Shown: positions 36,603-45,917 of the stretch, in pieces
Position numbering within the stretch: the first letter of the stretch is position 1
Layout of the letters: each line of letters opens with the position of its first letter
Source of the DNA: Acidobacteriaceae bacterium
Lineage (GTDB): Bacteria > Acidobacteriota > Terriglobia > Terriglobales > Acidobacteriaceae
Length of the DNA: 64,000 nt
Direction: 5' to 3'
NCBI GenBank assembly: GCA_003139095.1
Contig: PLHW01000008.1
Span: 1 to 64,000 of the forward strand
Made by a program: the position numbers and the translations under genes
The notes under the pieces: generated by a model
Seen by the model: only the letters and a program-made list of their open reading frames with translations
Database searches by the model: none
What the model was told of the DNA's origin: nothing

Positions 36603-37120
36603 GGTGCATTCCTCCCACATGAATCTTCGCAACGTGGGTCTCTACACAGCTTTCGTCTCCTGAGCGGTTCCCATGTACCCGCCCCACTACCAACACTTAG
36701 GCCGGATTGGAAAAGATCGCGCAGATGTGTGCGCTCTGGCAGAGCGGAAACCCCTCGAGGTGGACTTGATCCCCAGCGGTTCGCGACCGTGCGGGATTAC
36801 GGGACTGACCATCGAGGGGCATAAGCAACCTCCGTGCCGTGGAATTCGAATCCGCAGCGAGCCATGAATGGCCCGTTCTCAATTGTTGAAAAAGAAGTGA
36901 TGCTGGGGTCCCCACATGACCCACGATATGTCCATTGTGCCATTTCAATCGCACGACTGCAAATTGTGGACAGCTCGCCCTCAACCCATGCCAAGGTGTC
37001 GACCGATACCATCGTCCAATAGATTCTTCTCCGCTCTTCTGGCTTAATCACCACTGTGCACCCCCTCCGAAAGAATCGGAAGCCTGCAGCGGACAATTTT
37101 CTAATGAAGGAGAATGCCCC
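36603..37120. other. Divergent intergenic region
   Basis: About 520 bp between the MEDS gene (minus) and the Ohr/OsmC gene (plus). It likely carries both promoters. I found no clear operator palindrome. A 125-codon minus frame (36797-37174) crosses into the OsmC gene and is not convincing. Confidence 0.5.
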
Positions 37121-37576
37121 ATGACAAACGCCATAACCCCAATCGAAAAGGTGCTCTATACCGCAAAAGCTCACACCACGGGCGGCCGTGATGGCGGAGC
37201 GTCACTCACTTCCGACGGCCGCCTTGATGTTAAGCTCTCGGTTCCGGGCACTCCCGGCACCGGCACCAACCCCGAGCAGTTGTTCGCCGCCGGGTGGTCG
37301 GCGTGCTTCCTGTCGGCAATCAAGATCGTGGCTGCCAGAATGAAAGTCAGGCTGCCGGCTGATCTCGCCATTGACGCCGAAGTAGACCTGGGCACAACCG
37401 GCGGAGGGTACTTGATCCAGGCTCGCCTCAACGTCAGCCTGCCGGGTGTTTCGCGCAAAGTCGCCCAGGCTTTGGTGGACGGCGCGCACCAGGAGTGTCC
37501 ATATTCCAAAGCTACACACGGCAACATCAATGTTGTCACGAACGTCGAAACCAAACCTGTGGCAAATGTTGCGTGA
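37121..37576 (+). CDS. Ohr/OsmC-family organic hydroperoxide reductase
   Basis: The 151-residue protein has the Ohr layout: EKVLYTAKAHTTGGRDGGA (N-terminal strand with the conserved Arg), GTNPEQLFAAGWSACF with the peroxidatic Cys, and HQECPYSKAT with the resolving Cys. It reduces organic hydroperoxides using dihydrolipoyl-type thiols in the cytoplasm. The ATG has an AAGGAG site. It is followed after 42 bp by the cytochrome P460 gene and then an epoxide hydrolase, forming a likely stress or detoxification operon. No OhrR gene is adjacent, but the divergent MEDS/histidine kinase operon may provide regulation. Confidence 0.9.
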   Translation: MTNAITPIEKVLYTAKAHTTGGRDGGASLTSDGRLDVKLSVPGTPGTGTNPEQLFAAGWSACFLSAIKIVAARMKVRLPADLAIDAEVDLGTTGGGYLIQARLNVSLPGVSRKVAQALVDGAHQECPYSKATHGNINVVTNVETKPVANVA

Positions 37577-37618
37577 TCCTGTGCGCGGACAAGCCGAAAA
37601 ACAAGAAGGAGGAACACT

Positions 37619-38152
37619 ATGAAACGGATCGCGTTCCTACTGGTTGCAGTCGCGGCGGTGGCCACCCTGGTCATCCACATGGCCCACGCATCTGGACACG
37701 CCGATGGAGAAGCTGCCCCGCTCTTCGGAATCAAAATCCCCCCCGGATACCGCGACTGGAAGTTGGTCTCTGTAGCCCACGAAGAAGGCGACCTCAACGA
37801 TATTCGCGCCATTCTGGGCAATGACACAGCGATCAGGGCGTATCGGGAAGAGAAGCTTCCGTTCCCCGACGGCACGATCATTGCCCGAATCGCTTGGAGT
37901 TACGTCCCCTCGGAGGAAAACAACAAAGTCTTTGGCCGTGCCCAATCTTTCGTTCCCGGGCCCGCCCCGGATTGGTACCTGCAGTTTATGGTCAAGGACT
38001 CAAGAAAGTACGCCGCGACGGGCGGCTGGGGGTTTGCTCAATTCAATAAGGACGGCAAACCTTCAGCGGATGAGGCAAAGCTCAAAACCTGCTTTCCCTG
38101 CCACGAGCCCGTCAAGGCTCGAGACTTTGTCTTCACCCGTTACGCACCCTAA
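37619..38152 (+). CDS. Cytochrome P460-family c-type haem protein
   Basis: The 177-residue protein starts with a signal peptide (residues 1-24, ending MAHA). It contains IPPGYRDWKLVSVAHEEGD, the usual N-terminal motif of cytochrome P460-like proteins, and a C-terminal haem c attachment motif CFPCH (CxxCH). It is predicted to be periplasmic. Well-studied P460 enzymes oxidise hydroxylamine or bind nitric oxide, but many homologues have no known substrate. The ATG has a GGAGGAA site. Context with Ohr upstream and epoxide hydrolase downstream suggests oxidative or nitrosative stress. Confidence 0.87.
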   Translation: MKRIAFLLVAVAAVATLVIHMAHASGHADGEAAPLFGIKIPPGYRDWKLVSVAHEEGDLNDIRAILGNDTAIRAYREEKLPFPDGTIIARIAWSYVPSEENNKVFGRAQSFVPGPAPDWYLQFMVKDSRKYAATGGWGFAQFNKDGKPSADEAKLKTCFPCHEPVKARDFVFTRYAP

Positions 38153-38184
38153 TTCCAAGAACCACTACAGAAAGGAACGAGGCG

Positions 38185-39519
38185 ATGACCGCACGCAAAT
38201 CAACCACAGCACAAGGCGGGAAATCCAAAACTGCCAAGAAGGAGGAGACGATGGCCCAAACCAGCGCTTCACAACAAGGCAGCAAACCTGCTGACAAGAA
38301 TGCTATTCGTCCGTTTCACGTGAAGGTTCCGGAAGCGGAACTTGCCGAACTGCGCAGGCGCATCAAGGCAACCAAGTGGCCTGAACGGGAAACGGTCACT
38401 GATGCATCGCAGGGCGTGCAGCTGGCGACCACTCAGGCGCTCGCGCGCTATTGGGCCACAGATTACGATTGGCGCAAGATCGAGGCGAAACTGAGCGCCC
38501 TGCCGAATTTCATAACCGAGATCGATGGACTCGACGTTCACTTCATCCACGTCCGTTCGAAACATGAAAATGCATTGCCGCTGATCGTCACCCACGGATG
38601 GCCCGGCTCGATCATCGAACAGATGAAGATCATCGATCCACTGACCAATCCCACGGCGCATGGCGGCAGCGCCTCGGACGCTTTTGACGTGGTGATTCCG
38701 TCAATGCCGGGCTACGGATACTCAGGCAAACCGACCGCGCCCGGGTGGGATGTTGCCCATATTGCGCGGGCCTGGGTCGTGCTGATGAAGCGCCTCGGGT
38801 ACACGAAATTCGTGGCGCAAGGCGGCGATTGGGGTGCGGTCATCGTCGATCAGATGGGCCTGGATGCGGCTCCGGAATTGCTCGGCATTCACACCAACAT
38901 GCCTGGCATCTTTCCAAACGACATTGACAAGGCGGCCTCCTCAAGGGCGCCGGCGCCATCCGGTCTGTCTGCCGATGAGAAGGTCGCTTACGAGCGTTTG
39001 CAGTTCGTCTATCAAAAGGGAATCGCCTACGGGTTCCAGATGGGTCTCCGACCGCAAACGTTGTACGGAATCGCGGATTCACCCGTCGGCCTCGCGGCTT
39101 ATTTCCTCGATCACGACGCGCGCAGCTACGAGCTGATCTCGCGCGTCTTTGCGGGAAAATCCGAAGGCCTCACGCGCGACGACATCCTCGACAACATCAC
39201 GATCGCCTGGTTGACGAACACGGCGCTTTCTGGCGCCCGTCTCTATTGGGAGAATTGGGGCAAACTCGGGTATTTCGATGCCAAAGGCGTCTCCATCCCG
39301 GTTGCCGTGAGCGTCTTCCCCGACGAACTCTATCCCGCCCCGCGGAGCTGGTCGGAGCAGGCGTATCCCAAACTGATCCATTACAACCGGCTCCCCAAGG
39401 GTGGTCACTTTGCGGCATTTGAACAGCCCCAACTTCTCTCCGAAGAGATTCGCGCGGGCTTCCGATCGCTGCGGTCAGGCGTGGCGGGGTCTGATGTGCC
39501 CCTCGCTAAAGCGGGCTAG
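38185..39519 (+). CDS. Epoxide hydrolase (alpha/beta-hydrolase)
   Basis: The 444-residue protein has an N-terminal low-complexity leader (Ala/Lys/Gln, about 40 residues), then the epoxide hydrolase N-terminal domain (IRPFHVKVPEAELAELRRRI) and the alpha/beta-hydrolase fold. The HGWPGS oxyanion motif, nucleophile Asp in QGGDWGAVI and catalytic His in LPKGGHFAAFEQP are present. It should open epoxides to diols. Start options include ATG 38185 and ATG 38251 (MAQTSASQQG, preceded by AAGGAGGAG). The latter has by far the better ribosome site and would remove 22 residues. It is the last gene of the ohr-P460 group. Confidence 0.9.
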   Translation: MTARKSTTAQGGKSKTAKKEETMAQTSASQQGSKPADKNAIRPFHVKVPEAELAELRRRIKATKWPERETVTDASQGVQLATTQALARYWATDYDWRKIEAKLSALPNFITEIDGLDVHFIHVRSKHENALPLIVTHGWPGSIIEQMKIIDPLTNPTAHGGSASDAFDVVIPSMPGYGYSGKPTAPGWDVAHIARAWVVLMKRLGYTKFVAQGGDWGAVIVDQMGLDAAPELLGIHTNMPGIFPNDIDKAASSRAPAPSGLSADEKVAYERLQFVYQKGIAYGFQMGLRPQTLYGIADSPVGLAAYFLDHDARSYELISRVFAGKSEGLTRDDILDNITIAWLTNTALSGARLYWENWGKLGYFDAKGVSIPVAVSVFPDELYPAPRSWSEQAYPKLIHYNRLPKGGHFAAFEQPQLLSEEIRAGFRSLRSGVAGSDVPLAKAG

Positions 39520-39693
39520 CTGTTCGTGAAACTCCAGGTGGCACAGAGGTGGAAGAGCTTGGCGCAGCTTTTGTTCCACCTCCGCGAGCATGGCGGCGGC
39601 GCGGGCCGGTTTGTGCTTCGGTTAAACGGGTGCCCGGCGCAATAAAGTCGTTCGCGCAGGACCGCCTCGTCTGCGGCACCGGTTTGCGCGCCA

Positions 39694-41136
39694 TCAGTCG
39701 AGAATTGACGGCTCATCGCGGACTTCTAACGACCGGGTGATTTCGTCGATCATTTCCATCTTCACTTTCGCGCGGTCAAGTGCGCGAACCAGTTTTTGGA
39801 GGGTGGGCGCGTCCAGGGGACCAAAGGCGCGCCTTACGAGGTCAGCGATGGTTGCGGCGGGCGTGCCGAGCGGCATCTTCGCAATATAGTTGGCGATCTC
39901 TTCGGGGTCGGGCGTCTTGAGCTCCGGTTTGGGGGCGGCGACAACTTCGACGCCCACGATGGCGGTCAGAAGGGCCTGGGGGTTTTCTCCTGCCAGGGTG
40001 CGCGCGAACGCGCGATTTAACAGCGCCGGCGTCCACGTCAATTTTTTCTCTTGGCTCGCGGCATACGCATAGTCGCTCGCCAGGTCGATGAGCTTGCAAA
40101 TCTCCTGGGGACTGCGGCCGGGGAGCACCGCCCATTCGAGAGCAATGCGAGACCATTTGTTCCAATAGTCGGCCGGGAGATCGGACTTGGCCTGACTGGG
40201 CAGGCGCTTCTCCCCAAGCGTGTCGATCAATGTGAACAGATCTCTGCTGGCTTTCTCGCCATCGCAGCGCGGAGGACTCGGAGATGTCTGCACTGGCCTA
40301 TTTTCCGGATTGCTGGAACTCCGGAAATCTAGAACGCGGTGACTGGCGGCCTGAGACCACGTGGCTTTCGGGTCCGGTCCGGACGGCGGCACGGGAAAGT
40401 CCGCCATCGTGAGATTTTGCCCGCGGGCGGCTAGCCTCACCAGAAGAAAATCGATCAGCATTCGAACCTGCGCATCGAACGCGTTTCTCTCCGCAACCGC
40501 GGTGGCGGCCGACGCCGCTTGGCCGGTTGTGCCATCGTTCGGACCGCCCGAGCGTATGAACAACCAAATCTGGCTTAGTATCCACCCCACAGCGGGCAGG
40601 AAAGACTCCCAGCTGAAGACCCCTCTCCAGCCGCGGTCTTCCGATTGCAACTGGCGGAGCAACTTGAGCGCGCGCTCCCATTCCGCGGGATCCAGGATTT
40701 TTGCCTGGACTTGCGCGAGGTTGTACTGAGCAAATCTTCTGACCTCTCCACGAGACTTGTCAATGACGTCCTGAAACTGCGCTGCGGACTGCCTTAAGAG
40801 TTGCTCCGCGCGTTCGCTCGGCCATGGCGGCATCGTCAAGTTCGCCAAATAACTTTGCAGTTGCACCGCTTCCTCACGCTGCGCCTGCGTGCTGAGCAGA
40901 ATGGCGTAGTAGTAGAGCGGCAATAAGTCGTTCGAATACTTCGCGACGCAATCGCCCAGATTGCCGGCGGCATCCTTTAATCGCTCTTCAAGGGCTGTTC
41001 GCCCCGCGGGGTGGTCAACCGAACTCTCGCGGGCCATCTCTTCATACAGTTGAAGCGAGCGCAGACCCTCCATGTAGAGTTGAAAACTCTCTGCCGTCGT
41101 GAACCTGCGAGCGTTTTTTGAAAACCACCAGCCCAT
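39694..41136 (-). CDS. Unknown protein of the Trp/Cys-rich locus
   Basis: The 480-residue product is not recognised. The first ~180 residues are helical with TPR-like alternation (LQLYEEMARE, LLPLYYYAILLSTQAQREEA). A membrane-near hydrophobic helix follows (FLPAVGWILSQIWLFIRSGG, about 180-200), then an alpha-helical region with Pro-rich linkers. No catalytic motif is seen. It lies 22 bp after the metallophosphoesterase-like gene and is the last gene of a four-gene minus-strand operon. The phosphoesterase-like neighbour has a comparable arrangement of soluble, membrane and helical parts, and the C-terminal region of that protein may interact with this one. Confidence 0.7.
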   Translation of the reverse strand: MGWWFSKNARRFTTAESFQLYMEGLRSLQLYEEMARESSVDHPAGRTALEERLKDAAGNLGDCVAKYSNDLLPLYYYAILLSTQAQREEAVQLQSYLANLTMPPWPSERAEQLLRQSAAQFQDVIDKSRGEVRRFAQYNLAQVQAKILDPAEWERALKLLRQLQSEDRGWRGVFSWESFLPAVGWILSQIWLFIRSGGPNDGTTGQAASAATAVAERNAFDAQVRMLIDFLLVRLAARGQNLTMADFPVPPSGPDPKATWSQAASHRVLDFRSSSNPENRPVQTSPSPPRCDGEKASRDLFTLIDTLGEKRLPSQAKSDLPADYWNKWSRIALEWAVLPGRSPQEICKLIDLASDYAYAASQEKKLTWTPALLNRAFARTLAGENPQALLTAIVGVEVVAAPKPELKTPDPEEIANYIAKMPLGTPAATIADLVRRAFGPLDAPTLQKLVRALDRAKVKMEMIDEITRSLEVRDEPSILD

Positions 41137-41158
41137 GACCCTTAATCCCGAAGCGCGT

Positions 41159-43390
41159 TCAGACGAACGCTTCGCCGAAAATCAATTCCGCCAATTCTCT
41201 GGCCAATTCCCGCACCGCAGAATTGTCGACAATCTTGGTCTTGCGCCGCCAACTGTTCTTAGTAAGCCACGCCCACTGGAGCACGGCATACGCGCTCAGT
41301 TCTCCTCCCGGGGGCAATGCCGTTGGATCGGCGCCCGATGCGCCGGCAGCCGACGGTGTGTCCGGAGATAAGACGGCGAGCCCCGAGTCAACCGTCCATT
41401 GAAAAGCGCGCGCCAACTGTACGAGGAATTTGACCAGTCCGGGGATGTCGACTTCTCCCACTTTGGGTATGGAAGCGACCAGCGTGTCAAACGACTCCGA
41501 AGCGGGAGTCAACAATGCGACGTGTCCGGCCATCCAGTTCTCCTGTTCGCCCAGGAGGCGGGTGCGAATCTCCTCTTGCGCAGCCAGCATCTGCGCCTGG
41601 AATTGCCCAGTAGGCGCGTCCTTGGTCATTTCGACCGTTGCATGGAGCAGCGCCCTTCCGCGAAAACGCGGGATGATTAGGAACTTGATCAGTTCGCCCA
41701 GATAGAGGAAGCGCAGCCAGCGCAGCAGGGTGAACGCCGCCAACAGGGACAATAGAATCGGAATCAGCCATGCCATGCGGCGCGGGTAGATGGCAATCCA
41801 CCGCAGCGGGGGGAAGTACTTGCCAAGCTGCCACCACCAGGTTCGAGTGACGGCGCGGCAGCGCTCGTATCCCTGCGCGGCGCTGGCGCGGACGCGAGAA
41901 TCTTTGGCGGTGAGCGCCTGTGTGTACAACGTTGCCGCTGCATCCCAGTTTCCTTCAACTTCGTCGGCGCGGGCCTGAATGAGCTTCTCCTGCCCGTCGA
42001 TCGCGGCCGCCTGATCGGGCACCGTATACCACATCGGAGTTGAGAGCACGGTGCCATTGCCGGTCACCGTCACGAGCAGTATTCCGCGCGCCGTTTTCTC
42101 CGGCGGCATGGTCCATTGGTTGCGCGCGCTGAGCGGCGGCGCGAGCCACGTTTTCGCGGACGTGAGCTTGTCAGGCGAGTTAAAACTGTGCGGGTACAGC
42201 CCGCGATTGCCGGAGTAAAAATGTCCTCCAAAAACTCCGACGATCTGCGTGTTCGGGAGAATCTGGTCGTGCCACACTTTGCGAGTGTCAGCCGGCAACA
42301 CCCAAGGCGAGGTCGAGTCCGAGTCGGGCGCCGGTATTGCCTGCCTGTCCGGCTTCTGGTCTGCCGTCTTATCCGCTTTCGCGTCGGGCTTCTTATCCGT
42401 CTTTTTGTCCGCCTTCTTGCCAGGAGCCGGATTCGCGGGTGGCGCATCGGGATCCAAAACGTCCGCCGTATGGGTGAAGATCAGATAGGAACCCCCCGGC
42501 TGGATGCGATTTTGCAGGAATGCGATTTCTTTCGGGATCTCGTTTTTGCTTGCCGTCTGAATCTTCGGATTATCGTGCGAGTTGAAATAAGTGCTGTTCA
42601 GTCCGAGCAGAGAAAAGCCGTCGACAACCGGCGGGTCGGGGATGGTCGCGTTTGTCGAATCACCGAGGCCGCTCACACTCGGATCTTTGTCCGCACGCAG
42701 GCGTTCCAGGGTGAAAGAAAGATCCACGACCTCCGGCGGCTCGGCAACCTGGACATCTTTCTTCTCCGGATAGCTCAACTTCAGCGCCGCTTCGCGCGTC
42801 TTCTGCCGGGCCTTCAATTCCGCCTGCAAGAGCCATACGAACGTGGCCCAGCGATGGCGATCGGTTGGACTCTCATCGCACAAATCGTCATTGCCCGGGA
42901 CGAGGTAAATGCGCCGCACCTCGAGAGCGTCCAATTCGCGCGCTACTTCCCCGACCGCCTCGGCCATCGAAACCGAGCCAATCGGCCCTTCCCTTCCCTT
43001 GTCACGCTTCGGGCACTCGCACTTCTTCGCCGCGGAAGACAGACTGACATTTCGCAGCCCGAACCCGCCAGTAATTACAACGAAGTCGATGGTGCGATGC
43101 TCCGCCAGAACCATGCGATTGGTTTCCAGCACCGCCCAGTGAAAAGCCGCGCGGTTATCCAGGGCTTCTTCTTCAACTCCTTCGGCGTGCCGGTCGACGC
43201 CGGCGTCGAAAAGATGCGGAGCCGTCATTTGAACAAACGTCACGCGCCGCGTGTTCGACCGAGGATCGGACGGCAAACCGCTATCGGCGCCGTAAGTCGC
43301 GGGAGAGTAGCTGGCCATCACCAACACGATGCACCCCGCAGCCATTGCGAGAATGCGGCGCGCCGGCGTTCTGTTGGCCCTGCCCATCAT
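41159..43390 (-). CDS. Degenerate calcineurin-like metallophosphoesterase, membrane-bound
   Basis: The 743-residue protein has an N-terminal signal or anchor (RILAMAAGCIVLVMASYSPA) and a region built like a calcineurin-type phosphoesterase (about 45-400). The metal motifs are mostly lost: DxH reads TAPHL, GDxxD reads TGGFG, GNHD reads GNDD, and GHxH reads GGHFYSG. A Lys/Asp-rich insert (KKADKKTDKKPDAKADKT, about 328-350) interrupts the domain. A transmembrane helix (MAWLIPILLSLLAAFTLLRW, about 555-580) separates it from a helical C-terminal part. It could be a structural or binding derivative of the family. It is the third gene of the operon 39694-45350. Confidence 0.7.
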   Translation of the reverse strand: MMGRANRTPARRILAMAAGCIVLVMASYSPATYGADSGLPSDPRSNTRRVTFVQMTAPHLFDAGVDRHAEGVEEEALDNRAAFHWAVLETNRMVLAEHRTIDFVVITGGFGLRNVSLSSAAKKCECPKRDKGREGPIGSVSMAEAVGEVARELDALEVRRIYLVPGNDDLCDESPTDRHRWATFVWLLQAELKARQKTREAALKLSYPEKKDVQVAEPPEVVDLSFTLERLRADKDPSVSGLGDSTNATIPDPPVVDGFSLLGLNSTYFNSHDNPKIQTASKNEIPKEIAFLQNRIQPGGSYLIFTHTADVLDPDAPPANPAPGKKADKKTDKKPDAKADKTADQKPDRQAIPAPDSDSTSPWVLPADTRKVWHDQILPNTQIVGVFGGHFYSGNRGLYPHSFNSPDKLTSAKTWLAPPLSARNQWTMPPEKTARGILLVTVTGNGTVLSTPMWYTVPDQAAAIDGQEKLIQARADEVEGNWDAAATLYTQALTAKDSRVRASAAQGYERCRAVTRTWWWQLGKYFPPLRWIAIYPRRMAWLIPILLSLLAAFTLLRWLRFLYLGELIKFLIIPRFRGRALLHATVEMTKDAPTGQFQAQMLAAQEEIRTRLLGEQENWMAGHVALLTPASESFDTLVASIPKVGEVDIPGLVKFLVQLARAFQWTVDSGLAVLSPDTPSAAGASGADPTALPPGGELSAYAVLQWAWLTKNSWRRKTKIVDNSAVRELARELAELIFGEAFV

Positions 43391-43491
43391 GGCAAATCTT
43401 CTCTCAATTCGATCTCACAAACACTGACGGCCAATCTTCGCCGTGACGAATTGTGGTCGCGACGAATCCTGGTCGCGCTGACATTTGGGTA

Positions 43492-44841
43492 TCACTTTTG
43501 AGTCTTGTCATTCGGCGACTTCTTCTTGAACGCATACACCAACCCAATGGAGCCGCTGTTTTGAACGAAGCTAAACGCGGGCGGCAAGGTCCCGTATTGA
43601 TGCTTGATTTGAATCGCGACCAGTTCGGTAATGTTGAATTGCAACGTGTTCTGAACCCAATGCCTGGTTTGGCTGCTCATGAGGGGAATCGGATTTTTCG
43701 TGTTCCGGGTTTCCAGGAATAGCTCGTCTGTAGTCGGGATGCGGGCGGTGTAAGAAGAACTGAGCGTGATTTTGCTGAGATGTAACACATTCGGAATGTC
43801 CAGGTAGGCGGTCGCGGAGGGTACGCCGCGAAAAATCGCGCCTTCTTGCTCGCCAGGCCGGTTCTTGATCGGGAAATCCTGGCGGAGATTGCTGCCGAAC
43901 TCGACGCCCGCCGTGAAGTCAATTGCGACGGACGTCTTGACGGCCTCGAGTCCCGGACGTTTTTTGTCGGGGCCCTTGAAATCGTGATAGAAGCCGCGCG
44001 TAATGCTGGGCGCGGAGATGAAATTCACCGCCTTGCCCCTTTTGTCCAATTCCATTCCCACCACGGACCACTGCGCGGAGTTTGGCCAATTCCATAGCGT
44101 GACCGGTTCCCGCAGGCTCGAGTAGACATGCTGAATCGGAACTCCCCAGGTGAAGCCGTCAGGATCGGCGGAGCCTTTATTATCCGTCTGCACGGTGGCC
44201 GCCAGGGCGAGCGCCCACGATTGCGTTTTGTCGAAGTAATAGGCGGGCCAGTTTACTTTCGAGTCGGTGCTGTAGTCGGGAGACGATCCCGAGGCGGGCG
44301 AGAAAGTGCCGCTGAGGTAGACGTTGGCCTCATCTTTGGTTTTTGCCGCTTCAATCGACGACTTCTTCGGTGCAGCGGCGGGTGCGGCGGCAGGCGTTGT
44401 CCCGGCGGGAACAGGCGCGTTCGCTTCAACGGGGGGCGCCGTCCCGGTCGGCTTCGCCTCAATCGAGACGTGCGAATAGTCTGGTTGATTGAACGTCACA
44501 TCGATCCGCTTGTAGTCGCGTGGAACCCCTTGCTTGAGCGTCAGGGTTACCGCGCCACTGCCTGCAAACGGAGTGCCGGTGATGACGGACTTGACCACCT
44601 CGAACACCGACGGATGTAAGGAAGAGTCATAGACCACGATCGTCCACGGAGCCGCGGGAACGGGCGGGCAGGTGGCCGGCGCCGGAAATTCGACGGCGCA
44701 ATCCACGGGCACGCCCTTGAGCTCAAACTCGACGTAGATCTCGTTCGCCGGTCCCCCCATGCCTGCCGAATGCAGCTTGGGAGACGCCGCATTCGCCAGC
44801 ACGGGAAACAACAAAAGAAAACACGCCACGCCCTTTTTCAT
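43492..44841 (-). CDS. Exported putative outer-membrane beta-barrel protein
   Basis: The 449-residue product starts with a signal peptide (residues 1-19, ending ANAA) and a short beta-rich domain (about 20-140). An Ala/Pro linker follows (APVPAGTTPAAAPAAAPKKS), then a C-terminal region of about 270 residues with alternating strands ending in an aromatic-rich pattern (SGSIGLVYAFKKK). It also has regular short strands such as ITLSSSYTARI. I infer an outer-membrane barrel; no named family is recognised. The start has an excellent site (AGGAGGT, 5 nt before ATG 44841) and lies only 8 bp after the end of the H1-like gene, so the two are coupled. Confidence 0.75.
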   Translation of the reverse strand: MKKGVACFLLLFPVLANAASPKLHSAGMGGPANEIYVEFELKGVPVDCAVEFPAPATCPPVPAAPWTIVVYDSSLHPSVFEVVKSVITGTPFAGSGAVTLTLKQGVPRDYKRIDVTFNQPDYSHVSIEAKPTGTAPPVEANAPVPAGTTPAAAPAAAPKKSSIEAAKTKDEANVYLSGTFSPASGSSPDYSTDSKVNWPAYYFDKTQSWALALAATVQTDNKGSADPDGFTWGVPIQHVYSSLREPVTLWNWPNSAQWSVVGMELDKRGKAVNFISAPSITRGFYHDFKGPDKKRPGLEAVKTSVAIDFTAGVEFGSNLRQDFPIKNRPGEQEGAIFRGVPSATAYLDIPNVLHLSKITLSSSYTARIPTTDELFLETRNTKNPIPLMSSQTRHWVQNTLQFNITELVAIQIKHQYGTLPPAFSFVQNSGSIGLVYAFKKKSPNDKTQK

Positions 44842-44849
44842 TCCACCTC

Positions 44850-45350
44850 CTAACAGGCAATCGCATCCACCACATCTTGCAGAGTGTCGGAAGAGCCGCA
44901 TGGAATTTCCGACCGGCCGATGGGAACGCCGTTGGCCACGCACTGGCAGCAGGAATTGCGCGAGGCCGGGTCCGGGATGAGCACGCCCAGTTGCGTATCC
45001 AGTGGCAGGTTGCCGGGCGCGTTGAAGCACTTTCGGACCAGCGCGATCGCGGCCGGCAGCGGCAAGCAGGGCTTTGCCGGCGCGACATCGGCAACGGCCA
45101 TGCGTGCAAATTTGGGAGCCGCGAGCGTGGCAGTCGCGATTGGCGTTTCGGGCGCGCGAGCCGGCTTCGTTTTGGCAGCCGCTTTCTTGACCGCAACCTT
45201 CGCTTTGACCTGGCCGGTCTTGGGCGCGCGCTTTGGGGCGGCGAGTTTCTTTTTAGCGGAGGCCTGTTTCGCCTTGCCTGCTGGTTTTGGTTTTGGCTTG
45301 CTGCTCGCTTTTGCTTTTGACTTGCTGCCTGCTTTCTTTTTGTTCGGCAT
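44850..45350 (-). CDS. Histone-H1-like Lys/Ala-rich protein with Cys-rich C-terminus
   Basis: The 166-residue product consists of a strongly basic N-terminal half (about 70 residues) made of Lys/Ala/Pro repeats such as KSKAKASSKPKPKPAGKAK, similar in composition to bacterial H1-like proteins. A compact C-terminal domain follows (LPLPAAIALVRKCFNAPG, NSCCQCVANGVPIG) with six or more cysteines in 75 residues. The basic tail could bind nucleic acid or a polyanionic surface; the Cys-rich part may bind metal or form disulphides. The start at 45350 has a GGGAGG site. It is the first gene of the four-gene operon and is divergent from the Trp/Cys-rich gene at 45918. The function is unknown. Confidence 0.72.
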   Translation of the reverse strand: MPNKKKAGSKSKAKASSKPKPKPAGKAKQASAKKKLAAPKRAPKTGQVKAKVAVKKAAAKTKPARAPETPIATATLAAPKFARMAVADVAPAKPCLPLPAAIALVRKCFNAPGNLPLDTQLGVLIPDPASRNSCCQCVANGVPIGRSEIPCGSSDTLQDVVDAIAC

Positions 45351-45917
45351 CGAATCCTCCCTGAGAGTATGTAGAGTGGGCCCCAAAATTATGATTGCGG
45401 GATGATACTATCTCACCTCCCACGGTCGGGCTCGATTGAGAAATTTACCCGATTTTTTTGAGAAACGATGAGTGGAACGAAATGTACAGAACTCACAAAA
45501 GTCCGTCAAGCAGGACCGAGATTGTCCGCATCGAGTAACACCATGACGGCGATAACAAATTGTCAGGCGACCTTAGTTATGGATTGTGCGGTCTAGCGGC
45601 ACTCTCACGAGTTTCCTCTCCATAAGTCAGAGCGCCCGCGTCATGCGTATTTCGCCGGCCGCCCTGTTTCTAACTGATTTTTTGAGGCGACGAAACGATT
45701 TCCCCATCTCGCGCACTATTCCCCAAGAGGATGCCGCGAACCTCCGGTATTCGCCCTCAACACAGCAACAGGCGCAACTTCCCTTTTTAGGACCGCGGAC
45801 CACTGAGCGCTTCACGTGCAGGCAACTTCGCAACTTTTGCGAACCAGCGGGATGCGTAATAACCACCGTCGCTGACGGGCGCGCCCGGATGACCAAACGT
45901 CAAAAGGAGAAAAACAC
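45351..45917. other. Divergent intergenic region of the Trp/Cys-rich locus
   Basis: About 570 bp with both outward operons starting from it. The sequence is more AT-rich than its surroundings (for example TTTACCCGATTTTTTTGAGA near 45441). I see no gene and no clear palindromic operator, but the region probably holds two promoters. Confidence 0.5.

Noticed and set aside
36797-37174. A 125-codon minus-strand frame in the MEDS/Ohr intergenic region
   Set aside because: It crosses the start of the Ohr/OsmC gene, has no ribosome site and has a composition unlike a real protein.
42116-43501. A 461-codon plus-strand frame opposite the phosphoesterase-like gene
   Set aside because: It is the antisense shadow of a gene with clear signal peptide and domain order on the minus strand; the frame is Arg-rich, as antisense GC-rich frames usually are.
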